From NCBI GenBank assembly GCA_023630585.1, contig CM042539.1, forward strand, positions 28,215,255 through 28,279,254: a DNA stretch of 64,000 nucleotides. The letters are read 5' to 3'. A model generated the notes under the pieces. That model was not told the DNA's origin and made no database searches. It saw only the letters and a program-made list of their open reading frames with translations. Shown here piece after piece: positions 1 through 11,404 of the stretch; position 1 is the first letter of the stretch; the number at the start of each line of letters is the position of its first letter. Source of the stretch: Cranoglanis bouderius. Taxonomy: Eukaryota; Chordata; Actinopteri; Siluriformes; Cranoglanididae. The position numbers and the translations under genes were made by a program.

Positions 1-144
1 ACCTTCCTGCTGCAGTAGATCATCTCATCTGGATACCACAGATTTGAACTTCCCAAGACCTGCAGCTGTAATGATAAAGACTCTCATGTTCATTCCAGGA
101 TTCTGATTCACAATATGATCATACAGAACATTCCATATTATTTC

Positions 145-213
<69 letters not shown>

Positions 214-485
214 TACTATGTGCCTTTTCTCCGTAATGATTTATAATCCCACTATCCAGTGTGACCCAGAAGAGGATCTGTTTCCTCTTTAGTTCTGGTT
301 CTTCCTCATGCCGTCTCTGAGTTTTTCCTTCCTCGTCACATCTGGATTGTCAGATTAGGGACCTACATCTACATGCACATTTCTGTAAAGCTACACAAAG
401 CTACACATTTAACTGATTTAGATTTTTAATATTGAATTAAAATATTTTAACTTGTTTGTTATTTTGCAGATGATATGTTAGTTAA
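1..485 (+). other. 3' flank / 3' UTR of an upstream receptor paralog (copy Z)
   Basis: This stretch matches, nearly base for base, the sequence just downstream of receptor E at 54528-55025, including the phrase around the CA microsatellite and the block ending in the letters gttagttaa. It is therefore the 3' untranslated or downstream flank of another cluster member whose coding exons lie left of the window. No coding sequence is visible in it. Confidence 0.75.
150..212. repeat. (CA)n microsatellite
   Basis: Uninterrupted CA dinucleotide tract in the 3' flank of copy Z. The paralogous site downstream of E carries its own CA tract at 54675-54752. Confidence 0.95.
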
Positions 486-1261
486 AGGGGTCATATCATG
501 CGTTTTAATGGTTTCCTTTTCCTTTAGTGTGTAATGTATCTGTTTGTGCATGTATAATATCTGCAAAGTTACAAAGCTCATAGTCTCCCACAAAGGAATT
601 TATTCTATCTAACAGAGAACACTGCTCCAGACCTGCCTAAAACAACTCAATCGAAGTCCAGATATTTCTTCTGCAGACATCTACGTCACAGTTTGACTAA
701 TATAGCTACACTACATGTCTTTGTTACAACCAATTTTTAAACTGTATTTTATGTTGTCACTTCAAGACATAAAGTTGTTACAGTGAAGAAGACAAATTAA
801 ACCGTTGTAACATCATATCTGAAAGTTAAGAGAGTTACAAAATAAAAACATACCACTGTGAAACGTTCTGCTCAAGTCATGCTTGCAAAGTTGGTTCTGA
901 TTGATCAGCTTGATCATCCGCATTTTCAGAATCTGACTCGGGCTCGGACTAATATGGTAAAACCGACGACATTATTAATTGTGCTTATAATAGCTTTAAA
1001 AGACACACTTGAGGTTTTTGGCCAATCACAACGCAATGGGTCAGCTGGCCAATCAGAGCACTCTGGGATTCTCAAAAGGAGGGGCTTTGGAGAAACCAGA
1101 ACTCAGTCAGAGCATTTCAGACAGACTGGGAATAGAGCTACTGCAATAATGTACAGTATGTGAAAAATAATGCATTTTTTGAACATTAAAGCATGTTAAC
1201 CTATTCTATTAAACCCAATAAACAAAATAATGAACTTTTAAAATACCATCATATGACTCCT
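486..1261. mobile_element. Non-autonomous TTAA-flanked (piggyBac-type) MITE
   Basis: A 776-bp block is bounded by TTAA on both sides (482-485 and 1262-1265). Its ends are inverted repeats: AGGGGTCATATCATG on the left and AGGAGTCATATGATG when the right end is reverse complemented. The paralogous flank near 55021 reads ttagttaagagctttgatac with a single TTAA and no insert, so it shows the empty site. TTAA duplication is the signature of piggyBac transposases. No transposase is encoded; the 101-residue open frame inside is not convincing. Confidence 0.8.
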
Positions 1262-1283
1262 TTAATAGCTTTGATACTATATT

Positions 1284-2375
1284 ATGTCTGGCTTCAAAAG
1301 CAGTCACTCCACAGAGACTGCTCTGCTTTCCGTCATTGAAGCCTTACGACTAGCAAGATCAATCTCAAGATCATCTGTCTTCATCCTACTTGACCTCTCT
1401 ACTGCCTTTGACACTGTGAATCATCAGATCTACCTGTCAACTCTCTCCAGCCTAGGCATCACTGGAACGGCTCTGCTCTGGGTGGAATCCTATCTCCCAG
1501 GCAGATCCTTCAAGGTATTGTGGAGGGGAGGGGTATCTGAAACTCAGCAACTCACAAATGGGGTTCCCCAGGGGTCAGTTCTGGGTCCACTGCTCTTTTT
1601 ATTTATACTACATCTCTGTGTCTGTGATTGAGTCTCCTGGCTTCTCATATCACTGCTATGCTGATGACAGCCAGCTCTATTTGTGGGAAAGCCACCTTAA
1701 GTTCAACTTGGAAAAACAGAGATTCTTGTCATCCCTGCCTGCCCCTCAATCATCCACAACCTTACCGTACAGCTGGTGCCTTTCGATGACAACTTGACCT
1801 TCACAAACCACGTTTCAGCAACTGCACGATCCTGTAGGTTCATTCTGTACAACATCTAGAAAATCAGACCCTATCTCACTGAACAGGACACACAGCTACT
1901 AGTCCAGGCTCTTATCTCAAAACTGGACTACTGCAATGCACTACTCCCAGGCCTCCCAGCCAGCTCCATCAAACCCCTTCAGATGATTCAGAATACAGCA
2001 GCACACCTTGTTTTCAACCAGCCCAAAAGGATCCATGTCACACCCCTCTTCATCTCCCTCCACTGGCTTCCATAGCTGCCCGCATCAAATTCAAGGCCTT
2101 GATGCTCACGTATAAGACCTTGTCTGGAACAGCACCTCCCTACCGCAACACTCTCCTTGAAGTTTATGTTCCCTCTTGCAACCTGCGATCAGTTAACGAC
2201 CGACGCCTGGTAGTCCTACTCAGTGAGGCATGAGGTCCTTTTCCAGAACCTTCACACTGACTGTCCCTCAGTGGTGGAATGAACTTCCAACCTCAACCCG
2301 GACAGCAGAATCCGTCACTATTTTCAAAAAACGGCTAAAGACCCACCTCTTCCCTGAACACTTAACTAACCCCTA
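1284..2375 (+). pseudogene. 5'-truncated LINE reverse transcriptase (L2/CR1-like)
   Basis: Translation in shifting frames gives a non-LTR reverse transcriptase: FILLDLSTAFDTVNH near the start, GVPQGSVLGPLLF at about 1558-1600, a CYADDSQLY catalytic box at about 1655-1682, and downstream the fish LINE pattern LLVQALISKLDYCNALL (about 1896-1945) and TPLFISLHWLP (about 2041-2075). Several frameshifts and stops separate these pieces, and there is no endonuclease domain, so the copy is 5'-truncated and dead. It starts abruptly inside the flank shared with 55021-55060. Clade assignment (L2/CR1/Rex1 group) is by motif resemblance only. Confidence 0.8.
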
Positions 2376-2384
2376 ACTTATCTG

Positions 2385-2575
2385 GGAACACTGGGAGCAA
2401 AGCAGGAATAAATTCATCCAGGATGGGACGGCAGTCCATTGCACGGCACCATGAATGCACTCATTCACACCTAGGAGCAATTTAGCGTAGCCAGTCTGCC
2501 TACTGGCATGTTTTTCAGAAAGTGGGAGGAAACTGGAGAACCTTGAGGAAACTAATGCTAACTGGGAGATTATGC
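2385..2575. repeat. Dispersed teleost repeat, copy 1
   Basis: The segment with gcaatttagcgtagccagtc and the following aaactggagaaccttgagga is found again at 62600-62760 downstream of receptor F. It belongs to a repeat type that is very common in fish genomes. It carries no coding frame. Confidence 0.7.
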
Positions 2576-3995
2576 TGTCTGACCTTTAGTAAAGCGAATG
2601 TGTAAGCATATCTGATGATTACGTGTTAATAGAGACAAATTCATTGAGTTACTGCTGTGAACTCCAGTAATAGGAGTCAGAAAAGCTCTCAAATTTATAG
2701 AGAAACAGGAACTTTTAGATGGAAGTCTTTCCACAGAGCTGAGGAGTGTTTCTGAAATTAAACTGTTACTTAAATAAATTGTTTCTTAAATTTGTAAGAT
2801 GTTTTAAAGCACAAAATTTATGTATTTGTTGGACTCTAGACTTTATTGTGTACAACTGCTTTCTCCTCAGAATTCTCCACTTTATTTACGCAGCAGCAGC
2901 TAGCATCACTAATGATACTGATTTAATCCATTGCTAGGTTGTGTATGTCTTGACTTTCATGTCAATTAGGAAACAGAACCACAGCTATACAATATATAGA
3001 TTCAATAAAATGACACTTTTTCCTTTAAGAAAAAATTACGAACGTGACAAAAATAATTTAGGATCTAGGACGAGCGGTAAACGCCCCGCCCACACGTTAC
3101 AATAACAACAAAGCTAAACCCGGAAGTGGAATCGTCAGCGCAGCCAGACCTTAATATGTAAATCGGAAAATCAACCGACATTTTAAAACCACTATTTTAC
3201 AACCAAAATAAATATAATGACTATTTATACCAAAAAAAAAAAGTTTCTGACTCTTTAAACATTTTAAACCATCTAAAACTAATTATCTTCTCAAAGCTTC
3301 ATTTACAGCGCACACAAGTGACGCCTGCTGGAGAAAATGATGTAGTGCAGTCCAAGAAGATGTGACGTTCATGAAAAAGATTGAAAATTACTTTCGAAAC
3401 TTTTTCTAAACAACTTTTTTTTAAAGATTACCTTGTCAGCAGTTAATATCCTGCCTGAACTTCCACATTAAGTCTTGGTTATTATAATGTTATAATTGAA
3501 TGATATGATATGATATACGTTTCATCATTTAATCAGTCAAACTATTATTTACAGAGAACATTTCATAGAAAAAACTGGAAACATTTTACTATAATAGCAA
3601 AGCTACCGATTAACATTAACACTATTAAAATTTCAGAGAAAATCCAGATGCGTGATGCATCACATCTAAAATCCAGTATGTGCATCTACCTTGATAGCAA
3701 TGCATCCTTACGACCAGGAGGTGTCACCCGTGTACTCTGTAAATAAATTATACTGCGTTACTAATATAGACAAGATACCAGATATTCACCCTTACACCAT
3801 TAAAACCTACACAACTGTAAATAAAGTCCAGTTTTCTGTACACAACCAGTTCAGTGTCTTTAAGGACCAGATGTTAATTTGCTGATGTTCTGTGAACAGC
3901 AGAGACACTACAAACATCAAGATTGAACTTGTTCAGAAATTTGCATCTGAATTTATGTGAATTTTCACAAGTAGTACATAGGACATTCAGGACAT
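2576..3995. other. Intergenic, no gene recognised
   Basis: AT-rich sequence with scattered short open frames that look random. A GC-rich patch (cgccccgcccac near 3085) stands out, but I found no exon or transposon motif around it. Confidence 0.5.
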
Positions 3996-4400
3996 GACAA
4001 CATGTTGAAATGCACCTTCACATTAGGCCACATGTTACTCACCAGAATGAAGAACTCATTCCACATTGATGTACAAATCTGAGCAGAATTTTACTGGATC
4101 ATGCTCTCGTGTGGCTTCTCCATGCGCGGGTGTCCCGTCCCATCCACCACTGGCTGTATCATGTAACATGCTGCTGTATCAACAGTAACAAGAGTGTTTT
4201 AGTGATTATTGATTAAGCCCACTCATCTTACCAGTCATTATCAAATTTTACTCCCTCATTACCTTATCTCTCTCACCTGGGTGTGTTTTATTGGAATTGC
4301 GTGTGTATACTTCTTCTTTTGGACATTTTTTTTAGGAACAACATTTAGTTCTGACTTCTCATTTACTAATCAATGAGCTAAGCTTATCAGCACACAAACA

Positions 4401-4458
<58 letters not shown>

Positions 4459-4498
4459 GCTGCCTGTGTCGATCACCTGCTGAACTGGAGCGCAAAAA
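3996..4498 (+). promoter_or_regulatory. 5' flank of receptor A (duplicated promoter block)
   Basis: The block from catgttgaaatgcacctt to the first exon is repeated upstream of B (about 6530-7025) and upstream of the next copy G (about 63390-64000). It contains the cluster-wide motif TCAATGAGCTAAG at 4370-4382 and a CA microsatellite at about 4403-4457, which sits about 40 bp before the start codon. No clear TATA box is seen in this copy. Confidence 0.6.
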
Positions 4499-6266
4499 AT
4501 GCTGCACTTGGTGATGATTCTGCTCACTGTGTCAGGTATGAAATGAACTCTTCTGTGTTCAGTTCTTAACCTTTTACTGGCACCGGGACATGGACAGATT
4601 CTTACCTGAAATTTCAGCTTTAAATTTTATTTGTAAGGAATAAACCAATGTGTGTGTTGTTATAAAAAAAAGCCCTGATATTGGAGACTCCTTCCATAAA
4701 AGTTAAATAAACTCCACCATATCAATGATTGCACAGGTTTTTAATGCATTTCTGTTTATTATCTGCTGTACCATGTGACCCCATGTCCTGGTGCCTCAAA
4801 ATCACTGTTACACTCATCAACTATTCGAGAGAGCTTACAGAGGTGTTTTATAAGAATCTTTATTCTCTATTTTGAAAGACAAAAACATTTTTGATATACA
4901 AGCAGCATTTTGTAGTGGAGCAAAACAATAATTTAAACCAAAACTGACAAAACAGAAATCGACACATTATCCTTTTGTTTTAGTCTTTAACTTTTTCGAT
5001 TTGCACAGATTTTTCTACACACTTATGTTGCAGGTGTTCTCACTCAGATCAGTGAATGGGGTGTGAAATATCCTGATAATCCGATCTGTGCCGTGAGAGG
5101 ATTCAGTGTCTCCATTCCCTGTAGTTATTATTATCCAACATCAAATCCCAATATTCAGGTGACACAAATGCTTTGGTGCTCAATGAACTCAAACACACGA
5201 TGGTGTACAGACCCTCCGTATGTTTATAACAGCTCATCAAACACCAAGTCAGACTTTGAGTACGTTGGAGACAACAAATCAGACTGCAGTTTGTTAATCC
5301 ACAATGTACAGTTCAGTTATTCTGGAGAGTACAAATTCAGATTTATAACTGATAAGACAGTTGGCATATGGACAGGTAATCCTGGAGTGATTCTACATGT
5401 TGCAGGTAAATTTTAATATTGAAAATAACTTTTCATTTGCATAATTTCCTTTCAATTCTTTAGGAATAAATGTATAATTTTGCAAAGGCAAGATTCTCTT
5501 CTTGAGCTTACAGTTGCATCAAAAATCTGAGATAAATCAGTTAATTAGTTAAATCATTTAATCATTAATTAAAAGCTAATACAGGATTAGCTTTTAATTA
5601 ATTCATGAATAATTGAATTAATTGATTCAAGAATACATTATTAAAACCTGAGAAAAACAGCTAGCTGTTTGAGAAAAAAACAATAGGAAACAAATCTATT
5701 TATGTTTTCTGTTCACACACATTATTTCTGCATTTCATTTAGGTGTACTCTAATTTTTTTAGTTTTTTTAATGACTATCACATGATATTGACACAGATAC
5801 TCCTCTGTACATTATGCATTATCATCTCTACTGCATTCACTCAGTAAGAACACAGTTTGGACATTTTTTTCGTGAAAAATGAATTTGATTCAAAAATAAC
5901 TATTTTTGATGGAGATTTTAGGTCTCAGCTGTATTGCCACCGTATTATAATTATTAACACCCTCTCAGTCCTGATTCACTGACGTGGAGTCTTTCCTGCT
6001 CTCTGAAAAAGATTTAAAGGTGTCACTAATCAGTCTCAGTGGAAACGGAACCCTTAAACAAGGAGACTCGTTAAATCTGACGTGTGATGTGAACTGCACA
6101 CACAGTTCCTCACAGTTCGTGTGGTCTAAGAACAACGTGCATTTAAATACATCAGGACCCGTTCTTCACTTTCCTGCTCTAACCGTGAGGGATTCCGGGA
6201 ATTACACCTGCACTTGGAAAACCAACATGACATCAGGATCTAAAACGATCAGCCTTCACGTCAAGG
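4499..6266 (+). CDS. Siglec/CD22-like receptor A, two Ig domains, no membrane exon found
   Basis: Three exons with GT-AG borders and phase 1 throughout: 4499-4535 (signal peptide MLHLVMILLTVSG), 5034-5405 (V-set domain) and 6012-6266 (second Ig domain, C2-like). The V domain has the Siglec pattern: Cys42 (B strand, IPC) and Cys97 (E strand, DCSLLI) with no F-strand Cys, an extra Cys31 in the A-B region, and a Cys61/Cys70 pair in the C-C' loop. Trp21, Arg115 (YKFRF) and Trp125 match the sialic-acid contacts known in sialoadhesin. Domain 2 has TCDVNC and DSGNYTC. No transmembrane or tail exon lies between 6266 and the next promoter block at about 6530. The product may be secreted, may splice to distant exons, or may be a truncated copy. 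Ectodomain frames are fully open. Confidence 0.72.
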
Positions 6267-6529
6267 GTGGGTCCATCTGTTCACAACATTCCTGAAAGTC
6301 TCGAATTCAAATTGTACAGAGATAAATCCAGCGGCACGCCAAAAAATGCTATACAAGGACAGACATCAATTTTAATTTTAAGAATTGCAGGCATAGTCAT
6401 AAAGTAGTTACACCAGAATCTATGTAGCATTTGACAGAGGAAAAACATTTGGCTTAAATTACAAGGAGAGTAGGGACATCTGCCACATGCTGTTTCTTTA
6501 TAAATTGTTTCTATAGAGCCATAGAAAAC

Positions 6530-6890
6530 AGAAAGCTTCACCAGAATGAAGAACTCATTCCACATTGATGTTGTACAAATCTGAGCAGAATTTTACTGGA
6601 TCATGCTCTTGTGTGGCTTCTCCATACGGGGGTGTCCCGTTCCATCCAACACTGGCTATATCATGTAACATGCTGCTGTATCAACAGTAACAAGAGTGTT
6701 TTAGTGATTATTGATTAAGCCCACTCATCTTACCAGTCATTATCAAATTTTACTCCCTCATTACCTTATCTCGCTCACCTGGGTGAGTTTTGACACTGGT
6801 TTTACCTGGCAGACACATTACTGGAATTGCAGATGTATGTACAACATTTAGTTCTGACTTCTCATTTATTAATCAATGAGCTACGCTTAT

Positions 6891-6985
<95 letters not shown>

Positions 6986-7025
6986 GCTGCCTGTGTCGAT
7001 CACCTGCTGAACCGGAACAGTAAAA
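6530..7025 (+). promoter_or_regulatory. Duplicated 5' flank of pseudogene B
   Basis: Second copy of the promoter block seen upstream of A, beginning at agaatgaagaactcattcca. It holds the variant motif TCAATGAGCTACG (6873-6885, one change from A) and a long CA tract at 6894-6983. It begins only about 260 bp after exon 3 of A, which shows how tightly the duplication has cut into A. Confidence 0.65.
6894..6983. repeat. (CA)n microsatellite
   Basis: About 90 bp of nearly pure CA repeat immediately upstream of the broken first exon of B. The same position in A and in G is also a CA tract. Confidence 0.95.
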
Positions 7026-7068
7026 ATGCTTCACACTTGGTGATGATTCTGCTCACTGTGTCAGGTAT

Positions 7069-7250
7069 TGTTACATATGTGCTTACAGAATTTGTGTATT
7101 TTCCATTTGTTATTAGCAACAGCTTGTAATAGGACTCACACACAGCAACAACTTGCGACTTGGCTACCTCATAACACACACTTCTTGTTCTGTGACCTAT
7201 AACACCCAGAAGCATTATGGGTATTGTAGTTTGAAACACATCTCAACACA
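7069..7250 (-). repeat. 3' LTR of the gypsy element
   Basis: 182 bp. On the minus strand it begins TGTGTTGAGATGTG and ends in the complement of the + strand start TGTTACATATG, giving TG...CA ends. It matches the right LTR at 11001-11404 once the nested MITE is removed. Confidence 0.85.
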
Positions 7251-7563
7251 TCTCCCGCCGTAGAAGAGATACCCTTTCAACAGCACAAGTAAAACATCAA
7301 TCAAGATTACATAACACTTCATTGAACATTAATCAACATGTGTACCATTACTATTGATAAGTGAAACCCGTTATGAAAAATCAAATGAATGACATTAAGG
7401 CTCGTTCCCCTTAAAATACCTTAACGCAACATGTATACATTCTGAAATGCATAACCACTGATATTAATACCATTTCCTAAGTAATGAATTTCGCCAAACA
7501 AGGCAATGCACAAAATCTTTGATTATCGGAGAACATTAATAAAGAATGTCATTCACTACTAGT

Positions 7564-10170
7564 CTATAAAATGAGCAGGCCATTGAAGGTCATTTTAAGA
7601 GCAGGAATGGAGTCTGGTGGAACACGCTCCACATCCACAATGGGTAAGGAGTGTTCCAGTGTGCTCTGTGTCTGTAGCATTTGTATGAAATGGCCCATGA
7701 CAGTTTGTTTATGGTCAGCTCTGGTGGAAAGCACAGGCTTTGGATGACGTCTGTCAAGGTTGGTTCTATTGGGTGTCTGAACCAGATAAGACCGTGGTTC
7801 CCTTGTGGGTCTCACAACTGTGCTTGATGTGCACCATGTTTTCACCCCATCCACCTTTAAGAGAACCTGTTCACCTGGGCATAAGTGAGGGAGAGAACAA
7901 ACTCAATATCTTTTGTCAGAGAAGCGCTTAGAAGCTGTTTTTGCTTGTTTGTTCTTTGCAGCCACTTCCTGGTGACTGATGAAATGGGGTCATAAGTTCA
8001 TTATCTGAGCAGGGCATACTCCAGTAGCAGCAATTGGTGAGGCTCTGAAACTCAAGGGGCCCAAATGATGATATGGCTGCCGAAGGATACACTTTGGTGT
8101 CCCAACTGCACGCTCAATAGTTCCATTTTATTGTGGGTAGAGGGGGCTGCTGGTAATTTGTTGAATGCCCCAGCCCTTACAAAAGTCCACAAAGTCTGTG
8201 CTACTGAACTGGGTGCAGTTATCCGAGTGGAGTTCACGTGGAATCCCCCATCTCACAAATATCCCTTTTAGAGTAGCAATCACACTACGGCTGCTAGTGA
8301 GCTGTAGATGTGCAATTTCAATGTCTCTAGAATAGAAACCACCAGAATGCTCCTATTGTATACCAGGGACTAGGTGGCAGTGGGATGGTGACCAGTGGCT
8401 CCTTTCTCTGGATGGGTCTGTGTTCCTGGCAGAAGGTGCACCGAAGTTCTGTGTCTGAACTTACTGACTCTGTGATTGGGTTGTGTGATAGCATGTCAGC
8501 CACAACCAGTGACTTGCCTGGGACATGTACAGCTTTAATGTTGAACTGCATCGGGAGCATCAGTAGCCATTGACAGCACAGGGCTGTTTTGTCCAGATCA
8601 TAAGTGTTGATGAGTGTTGGGATAATGTCCATTGTTAAAAGCGCTATACAAATAAAACTGAATTGAATTGAATTGATCGGAGGACCAGGGGCTTATGGTC
8701 CGTTTGCAGGGTGAACTCACCATACCCTGTAGATAGCAGGCAAGCCGCTCACATGACCAAACTGCAGCCAGGCATTCCTTTTCGATTTGTGAGTATTTCT
8801 GTTTGGCAGACAAGAGGGTTCTAGAGCAGAAAGCTACAGGAAGTGCCTTGTTGCCGAGGGTCTGCAGCAGGGTGGCACCAAATCCGAAACTGCTGGCATC
8901 AGCAGACACAATAATAGGCTTAGCAACATCATAGAATGCTGGAGCGGAGGATAACAATGTCTTTACATTGTGAAAAGCCTGCTGTTGTTGTGTATGCAGA
9001 CTCTTTCTTAAGCAATTCGTTGAGTGTATGGAGCTCTGTAGACAGGCCAGGTAGGAACTTCCCTAGGTAATTCACCATACCAAGCACTTGTCTGAGATGA
9101 GTGATGTACTTGGGGTATGGAATGTCCGTAATCACTTTCACCTTGTCTGGGTCTGGTTTTACTCCATCACAGCTGATAAAATGTCCAAAGAAATGGAGTT
9201 TGTTTTTATTGAAATGACAATTATCTCTGTTGAGCTTTAACCCTGACTCCTGGATTTTCTGCAAGACAGCCTCAAGATTCTTATCATGTCTGTCTTGATC
9301 TCTGCCATACACCAGGAATTGTCCATGACTACAACACACACCCCTCCTGACCCTCCAGCAGCCTACTCATTTCCCTCTGAAAGATCTCAGGTGCAGATGT
9401 GATCCCAAAGGGAAGCCTTTGAAAGCAAAACCTCCCTTTTGGAGTGATGAATGTGGTAAGCATCAAACTTCTGGAGTCTAAATGGATCTGCCAGATTGGC
9501 CACAGACAACTTTGGAGCAATGTCCTCCAATGTAGGCAGCATGATTTTTTCTCTCTTCACCGCTTGAGGTGTTTTAAGTCCTCATGTATCCTGATTTTCC
9601 CGTTTTTCTTTGCCACTGGGACCATGGGGGAGCACCAGTCTGTGGGCTGTGTGACCTCACATATCTGCATGGACTGCATCCTATGTAACTTTTCTTGATA
9701 CTCTCTTGAGCATCTGAATTAGTGGAAATGGCAACCTATGCGGTGTAGCTAAACTGTACGGACGTGTGTCTGGCTTGATATCAATTTTGATTGGCTTGCG
9801 GTTCAGGCAGACCACTTCTGCACGGATCTGGTCTACTCTGACTACTAGGCCCATAGAACAAGATGTACTTCTACTAAGAAGGATGTTTTTATATCGTCCA
9901 TCAACTACATAAATCTGAAACTGGTGATGAGCTGTGTTTCTTTCAGTCAGAGCTAAAAATTTTCCAATTGCTTTCAGTGTGCCACCTGGACTGTTTAGCT
10001 GTATTTCCATTTTAATCAGTGGGGGAGCGCTGTGGGAGACCCTGTTAAGTTTCACTAGACATTATGGTGATGTCCACCCCTGTATCGGTTTTGAAGGAAA
10101 CAACTTTACCACACACAGGAAGACTCACCAGCCAGTCAGCGTCTGAATGACTTTTCTCGATGCTGGCAAG
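7564..10170 (-). pseudogene. gypsy pol: protease, RT, RNase H, integrase remnants
   Basis: Minus-strand fragments in order: protease with a D-T-G active site (FKTDTG, about 10075-10095); RT finger region with RLPFGITSAPEIFQ (about 9380-9425); a YxDD area that is degraded (about 9310-9335); RT thumb and connection with FFGHFISCDGVKPDPDKVK (about 9130-9190); RNase H with SADASSFGFGATLL (about 8875-8915); an RNase H to integrase linker with VHVPGKSLVVADMLS (about 8480-8530); and frameshifted integrase core and C-terminal pieces to 7564. A short insert at about 8629-8680 resembles a common fish repeat end. No intact polyprotein can be read. Confidence 0.8.
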
Positions 10171-10990
10171 AAAGTATGCCTCACAGTCTTCATTTTCTCT
10201 GTATTGCACACCCACTGTTCTCACAGCCTTGCTTCTGCAGGCTGCAGCAAAATGTCCCACTTTACATGGGCACTGGCATGGGCCATGATATCTATTGCAA
10301 TGTGAACACAATCTCCTCTCAGTCTGTTTATATCCTTGCTCTCCCCTCTTGTTTATTCTTTTACCTACATTGTAGTTTTTTGCTCCTCTGGACCGCTGTT
10401 GCAATGCTGCAACATCCCTGCCCCAGAATTTTGTGTCTTTGCCAGCTCCACTTGTCGTGCCATCTGTACAGCTTTCTCAGGTGTTAAGATACTTTCCATC
10501 TGAAATCTTTGTGACAGTCCATGGTTGGCTATTCCAATAATTAGTCTGTCGCAAAACTAAAAATCTCTCTGTGCCCCGAATTCACAATGCTCCACGAGCT
10601 CATATATAGTCCTCGCACAAAAGCTTCCACTGATTCACCCATCTTTTGCGAGCGTAGGTGAAAGCATGCATGTTCGTGTGTAACATTCTTACGTGGTATG
10701 AAATGTTTGTTAAACTTGTCTACCACTATTCTGTAATCGCTGGAATGGGCAGGTTCCATGAACCAAAAAGGAGGTGAATATAGCCTCTTCTTCTTTCCCC
10801 ATAACATACAGCAATGAGTTTACTTGTACTTCACCCTCCTCTTTGTCCAACTTGGTGGCGATCAAAAATCGTGCAAAGCATTGGACCCACAAAGGCCATG
10901 AGGCTGGCTGGCTAAAACAAAATGAGCCTGAAACATCGACATGTCTCTTCTGTTTTGTTTTTTTCTTTCTTTCAGTGGGTGCGACACACT
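10170..10990 (-). pseudogene. gypsy gag remnant
   Basis: Minus-strand frames encode a Gag-like stretch with LIATKLDKEEGEVQVNSL (about 10800-10860), a capsid segment with SQKMGESVEAFVRGL (about 10600-10640), and a degenerate zinc knuckle ending KVGHFAAAC (about 10240-10270). At least two frameshifts separate them. The region starts just inside the primer-binding site, as expected for gag. Confidence 0.75.
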
Positions 10991-11000
10991 TCTGACACCA

Positions 11001-11404
11001 TGTCACATACATTACTATACCACCAATATTGACACCCTGGGTAAATATGAGCAAAGAAGTCTGTGAAAAATTTTATTTATTGTTTAATCTTGTAATTATT
11101 TGACATCCATGAGAACAGACTATTTTTGTTAATTTTTTGCACAAAAGATCAAAAGGTTAAACAGTAAAGACAATTTTTCACAGCCTTCTTTGCTCATATT
11201 TACCAAGGGTGCCAATATTAGTGGAGGGCTCTGTATGTTCTTATGGAATGTGTATTTTTCAGAGAGGATTTATTATTAGCAACAGCTAGTAAAAGGACTC
11301 ACACACAACAACAATTTACGACTCATAACACACAAGTCTTATCCCATGACCTATAACATCCAGAAGCATTATGGGTATTATAGTTTGAAACACATCTCAA
11401 CACA
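11001..11404 (-). repeat. 5' LTR of the gypsy element, split by a MITE
   Basis: The LTR halves are 11001-11009 (TGTCACATA) and 11234-11404 (TATGTTCTTATGG onward). Rejoined across one TA they align with the 7069-7250 LTR, and the ends are TG...CA. Confidence 0.8.
11010..11233. mobile_element. Tc1-type MITE nested in the gypsy LTR
   Basis: About 224 bp flanked by TA dinucleotides (11008-11009 and 11234-11235). Both ends carry long inverted repeats containing AATATTGRCACCC and GTAAATATGAGCAAAGAAG. It is too short to encode a transposase. It inserted after the gypsy element, which dates the two events relative to each other. Confidence 0.85.

Larger units (their letters stand above)
7069..11404 (-). 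mobile_element. Ty3/gypsy LTR retrotransposon, degenerate, minus strand
   Basis: Flanked by a 5-bp duplication GGTAT (7064-7068 and 11405-11409). Read on the minus strand: 5' LTR at 11404-11001, a primer-binding site TGGTGTCAGAAGTGTG directly after it, gag, protease, reverse transcriptase, RNase H, integrase remnants, a purine-rich tract (cggcgggaga) and the 3' LTR at 7250-7069. The coding part is full of frameshifts and stops, so it is not autonomous. The 5' LTR carries a nested MITE. Confidence 0.88.

Noticed and set aside
25..213. Frames made of Cys-Val or His-Thr repeats at CA/GT tracts (also 6827, 22604, 49211, 54503)
   Set aside because: Microsatellite translation only.
3060..3140. A CpG-type promoter at the GC-rich patch
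   Set aside because: Too short, with no downstream exon or conserved motif.
5969..6011. Domain-2 exon starting at the earlier AG near 5968 (ctctcag) instead of 6011
   Set aside because: With the phase-1 V exon that start runs into TGA within four codons. Starting at 6012 gives DLKVSL in frame and the same works in C', D, E and F.
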